This document shows, one piece after another, positions 16,426 through 25,140 of a DNA stretch of 64,000 nucleotides (positions are counted from its first letter, which is position 1; the number at the start of each line of letters is the position of its first letter). Origin of the DNA: Photobacterium obscurum (GTDB lineage: Bacteria; Pseudomonadota; Gammaproteobacteria; Enterobacterales; Vibrionaceae); the NCBI RefSeq assembly GCF_026191635.1, contig NZ_JAKRRW010000005.1, positions 186,001 to 250,000 on the forward strand, written 5' to 3'. The notes under the pieces are model-generated. The model saw only the letters and a list, made by a program, of their open reading frames with translations, ran no database searches and was not told where the DNA came from. The position numbers and the translations under genes are program-made.

Positions 16426-16818
16426 TTACTTATCAAGGTCATACACGACGTAGCCTCTGTTATCCAGACAGCGGCGGAGTACTTTGGCCTGCACTTTCGT
16501 CGCATCCGTTGCGCCACCTATCGCTCCGGCACCACCACCAACAGCACCGCCGGCCACTGCACCAACCGCCGCACCCGCGATCCCTTCTTCAAGGCCACCG
16601 GCAATAGCACCGATAACCGCACCGGCAGCTGCACCGTTTTGTGCCTCGACTTTCGCTGACTCGGCCTTATCCACGTTCTCGGCATAAGACTGACAGTATG
16701 CGAAATCCTGATCATACTGTGCCTGGTCAACATTCGTCATATCAACAATCGGCTTTTGCTGATAGGCGCAGGCCGAAAGTAATGTCGCTAGCGTCGTGGC
16801 AATAAGGAGCTTATTCAT
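16426..16818 (-). CDS. Glycine-zipper lipoprotein
   Basis: The start at 16818 gives a 130-residue protein with a lipoprotein signal peptide: MNKLL, hydrophobic core, lipobox LLSAC. The middle (about 55-95) is a long Gly/Ala-rich stretch with GxxxG repeats, the glycine-zipper arrangement found in outer-membrane or membrane-inserting small lipoproteins. The C-terminal part has a Cys (RRCLDNRGY) common in this family. The function of the group is unknown. An upstream in-frame ATG at 16854 would place extra residues before the signal peptide and is less likely. Confidence 0.75.
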   Translation of the reverse strand: MNKLLIATTLATLLSACAYQQKPIVDMTNVDQAQYDQDFAYCQSYAENVDKAESAKVEAQNGAAAGAVIGAIAGGLEEGIAGAAVGAVAGGAVGGGAGAIGGATDATKVQAKVLRRCLDNRGYVVYDLDK

Positions 16819-16994
16819 CGGAGCATCTCTCTGTAAGGTACGGGGTAAGAACATCGTGTTATCAAGGTGTATTCACTGATACTTATTAAAAAACTGACAA
16901 CAAATGTACGCCGTTTTATTATTACCTTGTATCAGCCCCTTGTCTGCATTTGTCGCTACCGATACAAAGCCATACATCGCAATACCCAAACCAG

Positions 16995-18311
16995 CTATTC
17001 TGTTAGGCTCGTTACCTTGTCTTCTTCCGGGTGAGCTTGCGGCAAGATGAGCGTAAAGCGCGCACCACCAGCATCACTCGAGCCAATTTCGAGCTTGCCC
17101 TGATGACGAGCCACAATTTGTGCCACAATCGCCAAGCCGAGGCCATGCCCCCCCGACTCACGATCCCTTGCCGTCCCGACCCGGTAAAACGGCTCTAGAA
17201 TGCGCTCTCTTTCGGTTTCGGGGATCCCGATACCATCATCATCGATTTGAATATGCAGTGCTTGCTCACAACGAAAAACCCTGACAACAATTTTCTGCTG
17301 GGCATAGCGGGATGCATTGCGGACGATATTCGACACCGCGCGCGTCAGCTGGTACACATCGACACTGGCTCGCTCTTTGTGGGAACACTCCACAGCAATA
17401 GCGATGTCGGTATCTTTCTGACAGCTCGAAACCAGTTTATCCAACCAGGTACTGACATGGCCTGAAGTGACATTCAGCGGGATCGCCGCTCGCTCCATCT
17501 TGGCGAAGTAGAGCAGCTCTTCAATCATTTGCTCCAACTCGGCCATATCATCATGAATACCGGCAACATAACTCTGCTGCTCATACGATAGCCCGGAGTC
17601 TTCCAGCATTTCCAGTTGGCACTGCACCCGAAACACCGGTGTACGCAGTTCGTGGGCAACCGCATTGGTCAGTTGCTTGTGGCTGGTTATCAAGGCGGAG
17701 ATTTTGTCCGCCATCTGGTTAAAACTGTTATTGAGTTGACCCAAGCGATCACCAGGCTTTTCCGAGGCTCTAATGGCAAAATCCCCCTCGGCAAAGGCCA
17801 ATGTGGTCTGCTCCAGAACCCTAAACCGCCGGGATAGTACTTTTAGCATCAGGGCACTATAGATAGCGAATCCTGAATAGAAAAATAGCCACATCAACGT
17901 ATCGTCGAAATCGAGATGCTCCCAGATTGGTTTCGATAGATCAGGGGAAATACTGTAAATCTGATGAGCATCACCATAAACAACATAAAAGCTATATGTA
18001 TCTTCACAGTAAATTCGGCTCTGTTTCAAGTCGTCGATGATCTCGGCCGTTAGTTCAGGGCTTTGCCACTGATATGGCGTAATACTTAAATGACTTTCTT
18101 CTGCGTACCTGGTGAACAGCTCATCGGCACGGTGTTGACCCAAGTCACGGGCAACATCATCCAGAATCCCCATGACGCTATGCATCCGATCAACTTCGAT
18201 AATCTCTTCGTAATCAGGCATCAGCTCTTGGGTTATATAGACATAGCTCAAAATGCTGAGAAAAAAGAGTACCGAAACACCAATAAAAAACTCGCAATAC
18301 AATCGCTTCAT
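16995..18311 (-). CDS. Sensor histidine kinase, RstB-like
   Basis: This 438-residue protein has an N-terminal membrane segment, a periplasmic sensor domain of about 110 residues, a second membrane segment near 140-158, a HAMP linker, the phosphoacceptor box NAVAHELRTP, an N-box (NIVRNASRYA), and G-boxes DDDGIGI and GGHGLGLAIV. The layout and many positions (FNQMADKISALI, KQLTNAVAHELRTP) resemble E. coli RstB. Its gene starts nine bases after the response regulator gene stops. RstB works with RstA under PhoP control in enterobacteria; the signal here is unknown. Confidence 0.85.
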   Translation of the reverse strand: MKRLYCEFFIGVSVLFFLSILSYVYITQELMPDYEEIIEVDRMHSVMGILDDVARDLGQHRADELFTRYAEESHLSITPYQWQSPELTAEIIDDLKQSRIYCEDTYSFYVVYGDAHQIYSISPDLSKPIWEHLDFDDTLMWLFFYSGFAIYSALMLKVLSRRFRVLEQTTLAFAEGDFAIRASEKPGDRLGQLNNSFNQMADKISALITSHKQLTNAVAHELRTPVFRVQCQLEMLEDSGLSYEQQSYVAGIHDDMAELEQMIEELLYFAKMERAAIPLNVTSGHVSTWLDKLVSSCQKDTDIAIAVECSHKERASVDVYQLTRAVSNIVRNASRYAQQKIVVRVFRCEQALHIQIDDDGIGIPETERERILEPFYRVGTARDRESGGHGLGLAIVAQIVARHQGKLEIGSSDAGGARFTLILPQAHPEEDKVTSLTE

Positions 18312-18320
18312 CGCGTGTTC

Positions 18321-19052
18321 TTACCATCTGTCGGGGACAAAAAGATAACCTTTGCCGCGCACGGTGATGATTTTTCGCGGCAGTGTCGGGTTGTCCTTGA
18401 GCTTTTTACGTAGCGACACAATTTTATTGTCAATGGTGCGATCCAGGCCGTCGTACTCAATGCCCCGAGTGCTCTTGACCAAGAACTCCCTAGAGAGCAC
18501 TTCGTCCGGGCGACAGGCCAGTAGCCACAACAAGTCAAATTCGCTATCCGTCAAACATATCGTCTCGTCATCAAGGGAGCATGACTTGCGGAGGCAGTTC
18601 AGATCCAAGCCACCATGGCTGCATTCTGTCGCTGTACTTTCTGATAGATTACCTACCACCGAAGAGTTGTCAGCAGCTGCTACCGGCTCTTCCTCGCCCC
18701 GGCGCAACAGCATACGAATACGCGCCAGCAACACTCTTGGTTTGATCGGCTTATTGACGAAGTCATCGGCGCCAATTTCCAGTCCGGCCACATGGTCAAT
18801 ATCATCATCGCTCGCGGTCAATATAAGGATTTTACTGTTAATCATAGGTCTTACATTTCTGCAAATCGTCAGCCCGTCGACACCGGGCAACATTAGATCC
18901 AGCACGACAAGATCGGGTTGATGCTGAATAATCGTATCCGTTGCCAGATGCCCGTCAGAGACGGTCACCACCTCAAATTGCTGCTGCCTGAAGTAGTTCG
19001 CCAACAGCTCGCAGAGCTTGAGGTCATCCTCTACCAATACGATTTTTTTCAT
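18321..19052 (-). CDS. OmpR-family response regulator, RstA-like
   Basis: This 243-residue protein has a receiver domain (1-118) with the acidic pair near Glu8/Asp9, the phosphoacceptor aspartate in VVLDLMLPG and the conserved Lys in NKPIKP. The C-terminal winged helix (about 145-240) has the ending YDGLDRTIDNKIVSLRKKL and RGKGYLFVP, very close in pattern to E. coli RstA. It is the first gene of a two-gene operon with the kinase. The linker between domains is longer than usual and rich in Ser, Ala and Glu. Confidence 0.87.
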   Translation of the reverse strand: MKKIVLVEDDLKLCELLANYFRQQQFEVVTVSDGHLATDTIIQHQPDLVVLDLMLPGVDGLTICRNVRPMINSKILILTASDDDIDHVAGLEIGADDFVNKPIKPRVLLARIRMLLRRGEEEPVAAADNSSVVGNLSESTATECSHGGLDLNCLRKSCSLDDETICLTDSEFDLLWLLACRPDEVLSREFLVKSTRGIEYDGLDRTIDNKIVSLRKKLKDNPTLPRKIITVRGKGYLFVPDRW

Positions 19053-19300
19053 ATTTCCCCCAACAAATTAAACAGCGTTCAAAATCATGCCGAGCGCATT
19101 ACATAATGAAATGGCATTTTTATCAAGCCGCAGTTTAAATTATTGATATGAATATCGATCGGAAACACATCAGGCAAATCAATCCAACGTGGATTCATGT
19201 CCAGTTTCACTTCCAACGATTGGATGCCTTGCCCCAATGGCAATTTTTTCCTGTACTTGAAGTACCACATTTTCAGTTTCAACCAATCAGACATACCAGC

Positions 19301-19834
19301 ATGCAGAAGTTACGCTCTAATGCGCCATCCCTCTTATTGACGATACTTGTAAGTACACTGCTCGCCCCGCTCCCTGCAGCATCCGGCGATGCTCTGATTG
19401 AGTCATTACAAGGTTGCTGGCAAGGTAAGGCTATCAAGACCCCACGAGGCCCTTTGCCTTATCCAATTTGTTTCGAGATATCAGAAGAAAATACGCTATA
19501 TGGCATTGCCAAACTCTCTGTCTCCCAGCATCACTGGCGCTTCTACCTTGGCAGCACGAAAACCCGACTGAAGTTTCTTTCAACTTTTGCCGGCAACCAA
19601 ACACCAATCCATTTATCTCTCATTCACGATGACGCCGAACGCCTGATCTTCGCCGCAGATAACAAGCAATACCTGCAAGTAGAGATTAAGCAGCAACACG
19701 ACGGGTATCAATTCACCATCAAACTAAAAGGCAAAGAGCACGTTATCATCCGTTTAGTGCCAGAAGACGTGACTGAAGAGGGGGCGACTCAAGAAGAGAC
19801 AAGCCTAGAAAAAGACTTTGCAGAAAAGGATTAA
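19301..19834 (+). CDS. Periplasmic protein of unknown function
   Basis: With the start at 19301, the 177-residue product has a signal peptide (basic start, long hydrophobic run, likely cleavage near PAASG). The mature domain begins LQGCWQGKA and looks like a small beta-barrel, lipocalin-like, but I cannot assign a family. The C-terminus is acidic. An earlier in-frame ATG at 19148 would add 51 residues ahead of the signal peptide and is rejected for that reason. It lies divergent from the RstA-like gene with about 250 bases between. Confidence 0.6.
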   Translation: MQKLRSNAPSLLLTILVSTLLAPLPAASGDALIESLQGCWQGKAIKTPRGPLPYPICFEISEENTLYGIAKLSVSQHHWRFYLGSTKTRLKFLSTFAGNQTPIHLSLIHDDAERLIFAADNKQYLQVEIKQQHDGYQFTIKLKGKEHVIIRLVPEDVTEEGATQEETSLEKDFAEKD

Positions 19835-19835
19835 T

Positions 19836-19861
19836 GCCCATCGACGGTATTCACGATGGGC
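19836..19861. terminator. Hairpin between convergent genes
   Basis: GCCCATCG (19836-19843) pairs with CGATGGGC (19854-19861) across a 10-base loop, just after the stop of the periplasmic protein and before the end of the DUF4336 gene. The T-tail on the plus strand is poor (GTTGTGGTT). Confidence 0.6.
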
Positions 19862-19872
19862 GTTGTGGTTCG

Positions 19873-20577
19873 TTACTTAAGGAAACGTACACAAAGGTCA
19901 GTAAACACTGACTTCGCATTTTCCTCAATAATATCACCATGGGTCACAATAATGCGCTCAAAATCCCAACCCTGAACGCTGCGAATAAATTCGGTGAACT
20001 TCGGCTTATCCTTGATCATAAAGCCCATTTTTAGCGGCGGAGCGACGCAGGTGCCCTTGAAGCCAATCGGCTGGAAAATATACTTGGTCATGACTCCGGC
20101 CAAGCCGGTCGGCACTTCATCCGGATAGTTCTGAATAAGATCGGTGACAATCAATGAACGGGTCTTTTTATGGAAAAATACCGTCTCGTTAAAAAATGGT
20201 ACGGCGGGCATATATTCCCAATCCAGATCCTCGGGCCAGGCATTTTCAAGACCATCACGCAGTATATGGTAATTAGAAAGAGGCACTTTTCTCGGAATAC
20301 CCGCACTGACATAGGCATCAGCCTCGGGGTAGGCTTCGCACCAGTCTTGCAACCAGGTGTTGTGAGCATTATTGGCCGCAACGATATATTTCACCTTGCC
20401 GAGCTGATCGATCTCCTGCTTCAACTCTGGGGACAATGCGGTAACTGAATGCAACCACAGCGACCCATCAGTGAGCTTCACCACCGTCATCCGCAGCCCG
20501 AGCTTGGTGCCAGCGAGTTTCATTGAATCATCATGTACCCATAGGTCATCTCCGATTTTTTGCATTTCCGGCCTCAT
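19873..20577 (-). CDS. DUF4336-type metallo-beta-lactamase-fold protein
   Basis: This 234-residue protein begins MQKIGDDLWVHDDS after a few residues, then LRMTVVKLTDGSLWLHSVT and AANNAHNTWLQDW. This matches DUF4336, a family with a metallo-beta-lactamase-like fold but a degenerate HxHxDH motif. Near the C-terminus IIVTHGDII gives a single conserved histidine. The biochemical role is unknown. A second possible start is Met5. It is followed on the same strand, about 180 bases upstream, by the double nitroreductase gene. Confidence 0.72.
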   Translation of the reverse strand: MRPEMQKIGDDLWVHDDSMKLAGTKLGLRMTVVKLTDGSLWLHSVTALSPELKQEIDQLGKVKYIVAANNAHNTWLQDWCEAYPEADAYVSAGIPRKVPLSNYHILRDGLENAWPEDLDWEYMPAVPFFNETVFFHKKTRSLIVTDLIQNYPDEVPTGLAGVMTKYIFQPIGFKGTCVAPPLKMGFMIKDKPKFTEFIRSVQGWDFERIIVTHGDIIEENAKSVFTDLCVRFLK

Positions 20578-20754
20578 TAGCTATTTGAATCTATTCAGTT
20601 ATATTGCCAGACCTCTCGTATTTCGCATGCCCTATTGATCACAGAACATCGCTCAACTACGGCTGAAACCATGATCATTGTCGCAGGCTGGCATCTCTGC
20701 AATTCTTACCGTAATACAGGATTGAACAGGATCGAGCTCACCGCTCGACGAGGA

Positions 20755-22497
20755 TTAACGGGCTGCTGAATAGGCAGCCAGGGTTTCCAAACGCATATCT
20801 TCAACCGGCCCTCCCATCGTGAAATGATAGAGGCTCTGATAAGTGCGGTCTTTTAGCCCAAATAGCTGATGGACGGGATCATCGAAAAAGCAGCCAATGC
20901 CCGTTGCGCGAATCCCCTTGGCTTCAGCTTCCAAATAGAGCATCTGACCAATCATGCCCGCTTCCCAGAAAAGTCGACGGTAACACCAGGGCCCCAGCTG
21001 CCGAAGCGGTTGTTCAAATTCCGCCAGCATGGCACAACTGAACACACCGCCGCTAGCAATACTTTGATGACAACTTAAGATCTTCGCGACTTCTTGCGTA
21101 TCTGCTGAATGCAGGCAATAAAGGGGCAAGTTTTCAGGGCAGTCCAGCGGCTTCTGCCAAATGAAGTCCATGCTCATTAAGCTTTGCAGCTGTTCGACTT
21201 TGGCCAGATCTCTGAGCAACAAATACAAGCCGGGAGACACCCCGTCAACACGATGAACAAACAGACCCAAATGAACGCATGCTGGCCATGTGGTCGCTGC
21301 AAACAACCTGGGGTTTTGCTCAGGTAAAGTACGACTTAGGATCTGATAAAACGTTGCTTTGCTGATACGGGTTTCACCATCCATATCAAGGGCACTGCGC
21401 CGTTGCCGAATTATTTTCCCGGCATTGATATTTACTCTTGGATTGCTCTTTTCCAAAGGAATTTTCGCATAGGATAAATCGGATAATTGCGAACAGCCCT
21501 CCAGTAAATCTATTGTCTCTGGCTTATAACAGGCTAACGCGACCTTATCGATCCATGGCCATGAGTGATGGCTCTTACTTAACAAGTTTGCCTTTCCTTG
21601 CCACCTGCCATTTGCAACATCACTCAGCGCTATCTGATTTGGTGCCCAGCGGACTCGAAGCTCGCTGTTGCCCGGCGTGACAACAGCCAGCAAATCGGGA
21701 GCTTCCCTTTCCTGCCGGCTAGGAAAATCGTCATTGCGATCGATTCCAACCAACCGGGCTAAATCTGAATCAGATATTCCTTCAATTAGGGTCAGCTGCC
21801 AGCCCATCAGGCCGGCTGCAATTCTGACAGCCGCCAAAGCGTGGCCGCAATCATGCTGGCAATAACGAAAAGCTCGTTCGCCGTATTTCCAGGACTCCCG
21901 CCAATGGATTGAAGTAAGAGCAACTAAAAAGCTGCCTTTTGGCAGTTGCCCGTCATAACACAAGCCACTGGTTATGGCTCGCCAATTCGATTGCTCAAGC
22001 GATGCTCGACATTCCAGTTGATGGCGGAGGGGGAAATAATGGTAAATGCCGGGCTGTTCCGATAGCTCAGGTATGGTATCTGCTATCAGGTAGCACTCTG
22101 TGGGATGCAAATTGCCGCTCGACGGATTCACCCTCAGTGACCAACGGTTCCCGAAACAACTTTTCCAGGCAGAAAGCGCGAGTGAATAGTAAAAAAAGGC
22201 TGAAATTGTGCTCCGGTTGAGCGGTTGAAGCGCTGCAGGTTGACCGGCAAAGAAGGGCTCATAGTTGGGTGTAGTATCTTGCCCCGGTAATGGTAGAAGA
22301 ATTTCTGGCGCCCCCTGGTAGCACCGAAACGGACAGGGCTGACTAGCCCAGTCCAAAGCGTCTAATGCGTTGGCAAAACGGTGAAAGTGATGTTTGGTGC
22401 GTTCGTGATAGTCAAAAACCGTTACGAGAGGATCGGGGGGATCTGTTTCTGCCACGGCGGAGTCATACTTGGCACTCTCTTTCTTTGTGATCATCAT
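20755..22497 (-). CDS. SagB/ThcOx-type protein with two nitroreductase domains
   Basis: The product is about 580 residues with the ATG at 22497, which has AGGGGC just upstream; an in-frame start at 22530 lacks this. Two copies of the FMN nitroreductase fold are apparent. The N-terminal half has NPSSGNLHPTECYLI, the SagB-type motif. The C-terminal half starts with IIRQRRSALDMDG, the usual RRS-type FMN-contact segment, and ends ATGIGCFFDDPVHQLFGL. SagB-like dehydrogenases oxidise azoline rings in modified peptides, but no cyclodehydratase (YcaO/SagD) or precursor gene is present. The family also includes stand-alone members of unknown role. Codon use is like its neighbours. Confidence 0.82.
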   Translation of the reverse strand: MMITKKESAKYDSAVAETDPPDPLVTVFDYHERTKHHFHRFANALDALDWASQPCPFRCYQGAPEILLPLPGQDTTPNYEPFFAGQPAALQPLNRSTISAFFYYSLALSAWKSCFGNRWSLRVNPSSGNLHPTECYLIADTIPELSEQPGIYHYFPLRHQLECRASLEQSNWRAITSGLCYDGQLPKGSFLVALTSIHWRESWKYGERAFRYCQHDCGHALAAVRIAAGLMGWQLTLIEGISDSDLARLVGIDRNDDFPSRQEREAPDLLAVVTPGNSELRVRWAPNQIALSDVANGRWQGKANLLSKSHHSWPWIDKVALACYKPETIDLLEGCSQLSDLSYAKIPLEKSNPRVNINAGKIIRQRRSALDMDGETRISKATFYQILSRTLPEQNPRLFAATTWPACVHLGLFVHRVDGVSPGLYLLLRDLAKVEQLQSLMSMDFIWQKPLDCPENLPLYCLHSADTQEVAKILSCHQSIASGGVFSCAMLAEFEQPLRQLGPWCYRRLFWEAGMIGQMLYLEAEAKGIRATGIGCFFDDPVHQLFGLKDRTYQSLYHFTMGGPVEDMRLETLAAYSAAR

Positions 22498-22935
22498 TGT
22501 GCCCCTGAAGCACGATTGCCAACTACTCATTCTTTCAACCCGCTGCCATGGTTACATGGTTAGCCGCGCTCGTGCTTTGAACTTGGTGTGGTGAAATTAG
22601 CGTTTTCAGAAGAATTGGGGGACTCTGAAGTTCAGTCTAGGCACAAGGCTGAAAACTGTCTAAAACAATAACGCCATCAGAAATAAAGAGGCTTGACTCA
22701 GATACCAGCCACTCTTGCTAAATGTCCATGTCGATAGCGCTAACATAAACAGAAATTGGAATTATCTTACTGATTTATAATCAAATAATTGAAAATGTGA
22801 TCATCTACGTGGAAACATGATTAACCTATCTGCCCGACTCACCTTTATATGCAACACATGACACAAATCAACAATCAGACGTAAACACTACTATATATAG
22901 TCAGCTCATTACTTAACGTTAAATATGAGGAATTA
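22498..22935. other. Divergent intergenic region
   Basis: This holds the promoters of the nitroreductase-type gene and the DcuC-type transporter. The right half is A/T-rich. TGAGGAATTA just before 22936 supplies the ribosome site. No operator could be assigned with confidence. Confidence 0.5.
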
Positions 22936-24330
22936 ATGAGCATCTTTATCTCCATATTGGTCGTATCTATAGTTGGATTCGCCATTCTTAAAAAGTACAA
23001 CGCAATCGCGACCCTGTTCCTTGGGGCCGCTGTATTGATGGCGGTGTGCGCCATGCTGGGTTTACCCGTTGTACCAGAGACGCAATCAAGCGGCAGTATC
23101 TGGCTAGATATCTTTGAATCAATGAACATCATGTTCAATAACCGCTTCGGTGGCATGGGCCTGATCTTATTCTCGCTACTGGCATATGCCCGCTATATGA
23201 CCTACATCGGTGCGAATGATATTGTCATCAATAACGCCCTGAGATTGCTCGGCGGGATCAATAAGCCCTACCTGATGCTGGCCTTCACGTTTCTGATCGG
23301 TAGCTTTATTTCACTGGCAGGATTTGGCGCCACCAGCCTGGCCGTTCTCCTCATGTCGACGCTATTCCCGGTACTGAATGCGCTGGGGCTACCTGCCATC
23401 TCTATTGCCGCCGCCATCGCCACCACCGCCACCATTAGTTTCTCACCTCTGGCCGTCGATTCGGTCATTGCGGCTGAAAACGTGGGGATGTCGGTTGAGA
23501 TCTATACCCTTAAATATCAAATCCCGCTTGCGATTCCGAGTATGCTCGCCATGGCTGCCGCACACTACTTCTGGCAGCAATACATGGACAAGAAGGAAGG
23601 GCTGATCCAAAAAGGCAGCCGCCAGCGAGTTGACCTTAACTCGGTTGATGTCCGCACGTCTGAGATCGAAGGCAAGGCGCCAGGCTTTTACGGTTGGCTG
23701 CCGATGCTGCCAATTATTGTTCTGGTCGCGACCAGTGGCGAGCTGGGGCTGGTCGAAGGCGTGACCATGAATATCGGCACCATTGCGATTCTGTGCCTCT
23801 TTACGGCAATGACCTTGGAAGCGATCCGACACCGTAGCGGTCGTACCGCGATGGAAGGGATGAGCGCCATTATCAAAGGGATGGAAGATGCCCTACCTGT
23901 AGTATTGATCCTTGTCGGTGCCGGTGTGTTCGCACAGGGCCTGAAAGCCATCGGTGCCATCAACATACTCATTGAGAGTGCATCTCAAGTCGGCTTCGGT
24001 GCAACCTCGATGATGCTGGTACTGGTAGGTCTAACGGGGGCAGTGGCATTCCTGACCGGTTCTGGTAACGCAGCATTCTACGCCTTCGTTGAGCTGATCC
24101 CTAAAATTGCCGATGGTATGGGCATCAACGGGGTATATTTAGTGATGCCGATGCAGCAAGCTTCAAACGCATGTCGTGCAATGTCTCCGGTTGCCGGAGT
24201 GATTGTCGCGTCATCGGGAATGGCCAAAGTTTCACCCTTCGAGCTGATCAAGCGAACAATTCCGCCTATTGCCTTCGGCCTGGGCGTGAACATCATCTTG
24301 AGTATTATCTTCTTGCCACTGACAGTGTAA
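22936..24330 (+). CDS. DcuC-family C4-dicarboxylate transporter
   Basis: This 464-residue inner-membrane protein has about 12 hydrophobic segments and aligns by eye with E. coli DcuC. Shared segments are YMTYIGANDIVI, AHYFWQQYMDKKE, GAGVFAQGLKAIG, TGSGNAAFYAFVELIPK and GMAKVSPFELIKRT. DcuC carries succinate out and fumarate in during anaerobic fumarate respiration, and also takes other C4 acids. It is a single gene with its own terminator. It is unrelated in sequence to the DcuA/B-type carrier at 5114. Confidence 0.85.
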   Translation: MSIFISILVVSIVGFAILKKYNAIATLFLGAAVLMAVCAMLGLPVVPETQSSGSIWLDIFESMNIMFNNRFGGMGLILFSLLAYARYMTYIGANDIVINNALRLLGGINKPYLMLAFTFLIGSFISLAGFGATSLAVLLMSTLFPVLNALGLPAISIAAAIATTATISFSPLAVDSVIAAENVGMSVEIYTLKYQIPLAIPSMLAMAAAHYFWQQYMDKKEGLIQKGSRQRVDLNSVDVRTSEIEGKAPGFYGWLPMLPIIVLVATSGELGLVEGVTMNIGTIAILCLFTAMTLEAIRHRSGRTAMEGMSAIIKGMEDALPVVLILVGAGVFAQGLKAIGAINILIESASQVGFGATSMMLVLVGLTGAVAFLTGSGNAAFYAFVELIPKIADGMGINGVYLVMPMQQASNACRAMSPVAGVIVASSGMAKVSPFELIKRTIPPIAFGLGVNIILSIIFLPLTV

Positions 24331-24342
24331 GTTAATCCCCCT

Positions 24343-24379
24343 CCAAGAAGCCTGCTTGCTTTGCTCTCAGGCTTCTTGG
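24343..24379. terminator. Bidirectional terminator
   Basis: CCAAGAAGCCTG and CAGGCTTCTTGG form a perfect 12-bp stem with a 13-base loop, between the DcuC-type gene and the convergent VOC gene. Confidence 0.8.
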
Positions 24380-24396
24380 TACCTAAAAGTAACGTT

Positions 24397-24813
24397 TTAG
24401 CGTCCCGCCATCGGATGGCTCGGATCTAACTGCAGTAAATCCCACAGGTTGCCATACAGATCTTCGAACACTGCGACAGTTCCGTAGTCCTGCTCTTTGG
24501 GTTCACGAACGAAATTGATGCCTTCGGCTTGCATTCGGTTGTAATCACGCCAGAAATCATCGGTGCTAAGAAACAGGAAGACCCGGCCACCACTCTGGTT
24601 ACCAATAAACGGTTCCTGCTCCGCTTTCGATGCTTTTGCCAGCAAGATTGTTGCCCCGTTCGAACCCGGCGGTGACACCACTACCCAGCGCTTGTCCTGC
24701 TCCGGTTGGTAAGTATCTTCGATTAACTCAAATTTTAATTTCTTGGTATAAAACTCGATGGCTTCATCATAGTCTTTAACGACAAGGGCGATATGAATAA
24801 TGGACTGTTTCAC
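24397..24813 (-). CDS. VOC (glyoxalase/bleomycin-resistance) family protein
   Basis: This 138-residue protein has the vicinal-oxygen-chelate pattern: IIHIALVVKDYDEAIEFYTKKL at the N-terminus with the first metal His (position 7), and GTVAVFEDLYGNLWDLLQL at the C-terminus with Glu/Asp positions. Typical for small cytoplasmic glyoxalase-like proteins of unknown substrate. A single gene. Confidence 0.82.
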   Translation of the reverse strand: MKQSIIHIALVVKDYDEAIEFYTKKLKFELIEDTYQPEQDKRWVVVSPPGSNGATILLAKASKAEQEPFIGNQSGGRVFLFLSTDDFWRDYNRMQAEGINFVREPKEQDYGTVAVFEDLYGNLWDLLQLDPSHPMAGR

Positions 24814-25140
24814 GTTAACAACTCCTGCTAATACCTAATATCTTGCCGCAAGACGGACGGGCTGAGCTCTCAAGTCGACAAAACTAACGCGACAAGGGTA
24901 CACCAATAACCGTGAAAGCTAACAAAATAATGACATTCGTAAAGCAATCGGTATAGCCGTATTGCCCGCTTTACAAACTCCGTCTCCCCACTATAGAGCA
25001 AAGACTCCAACAAAAATAAAACATTGTATATAATCCGCCGGATTCATCAGTAAGCTTTTCTAAAAGGAAGTTAGAAAATCACACGGCAAACCATTCAATA
25101 GGCAAAGTTATTGCTTGTCTGGTTATCAACGAGATTCCTA
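24814..25140. other. Divergent intergenic region
   Basis: It holds the promoters of the VOC and lipoprotein genes. A TATAAT hexamer at 25029-25034 may be the -10 box of the lipoprotein gene, but no matching -35 is seen. Confidence 0.4.

Noticed and set aside
22771-22785. CTGAT-TTATA-ATCAA as an FNR site before the DcuC-type gene
   Set aside because: The spacing is five instead of four and the first half has a mismatch, so it is not a convincing FNR box, though anaerobic control would fit the gene.
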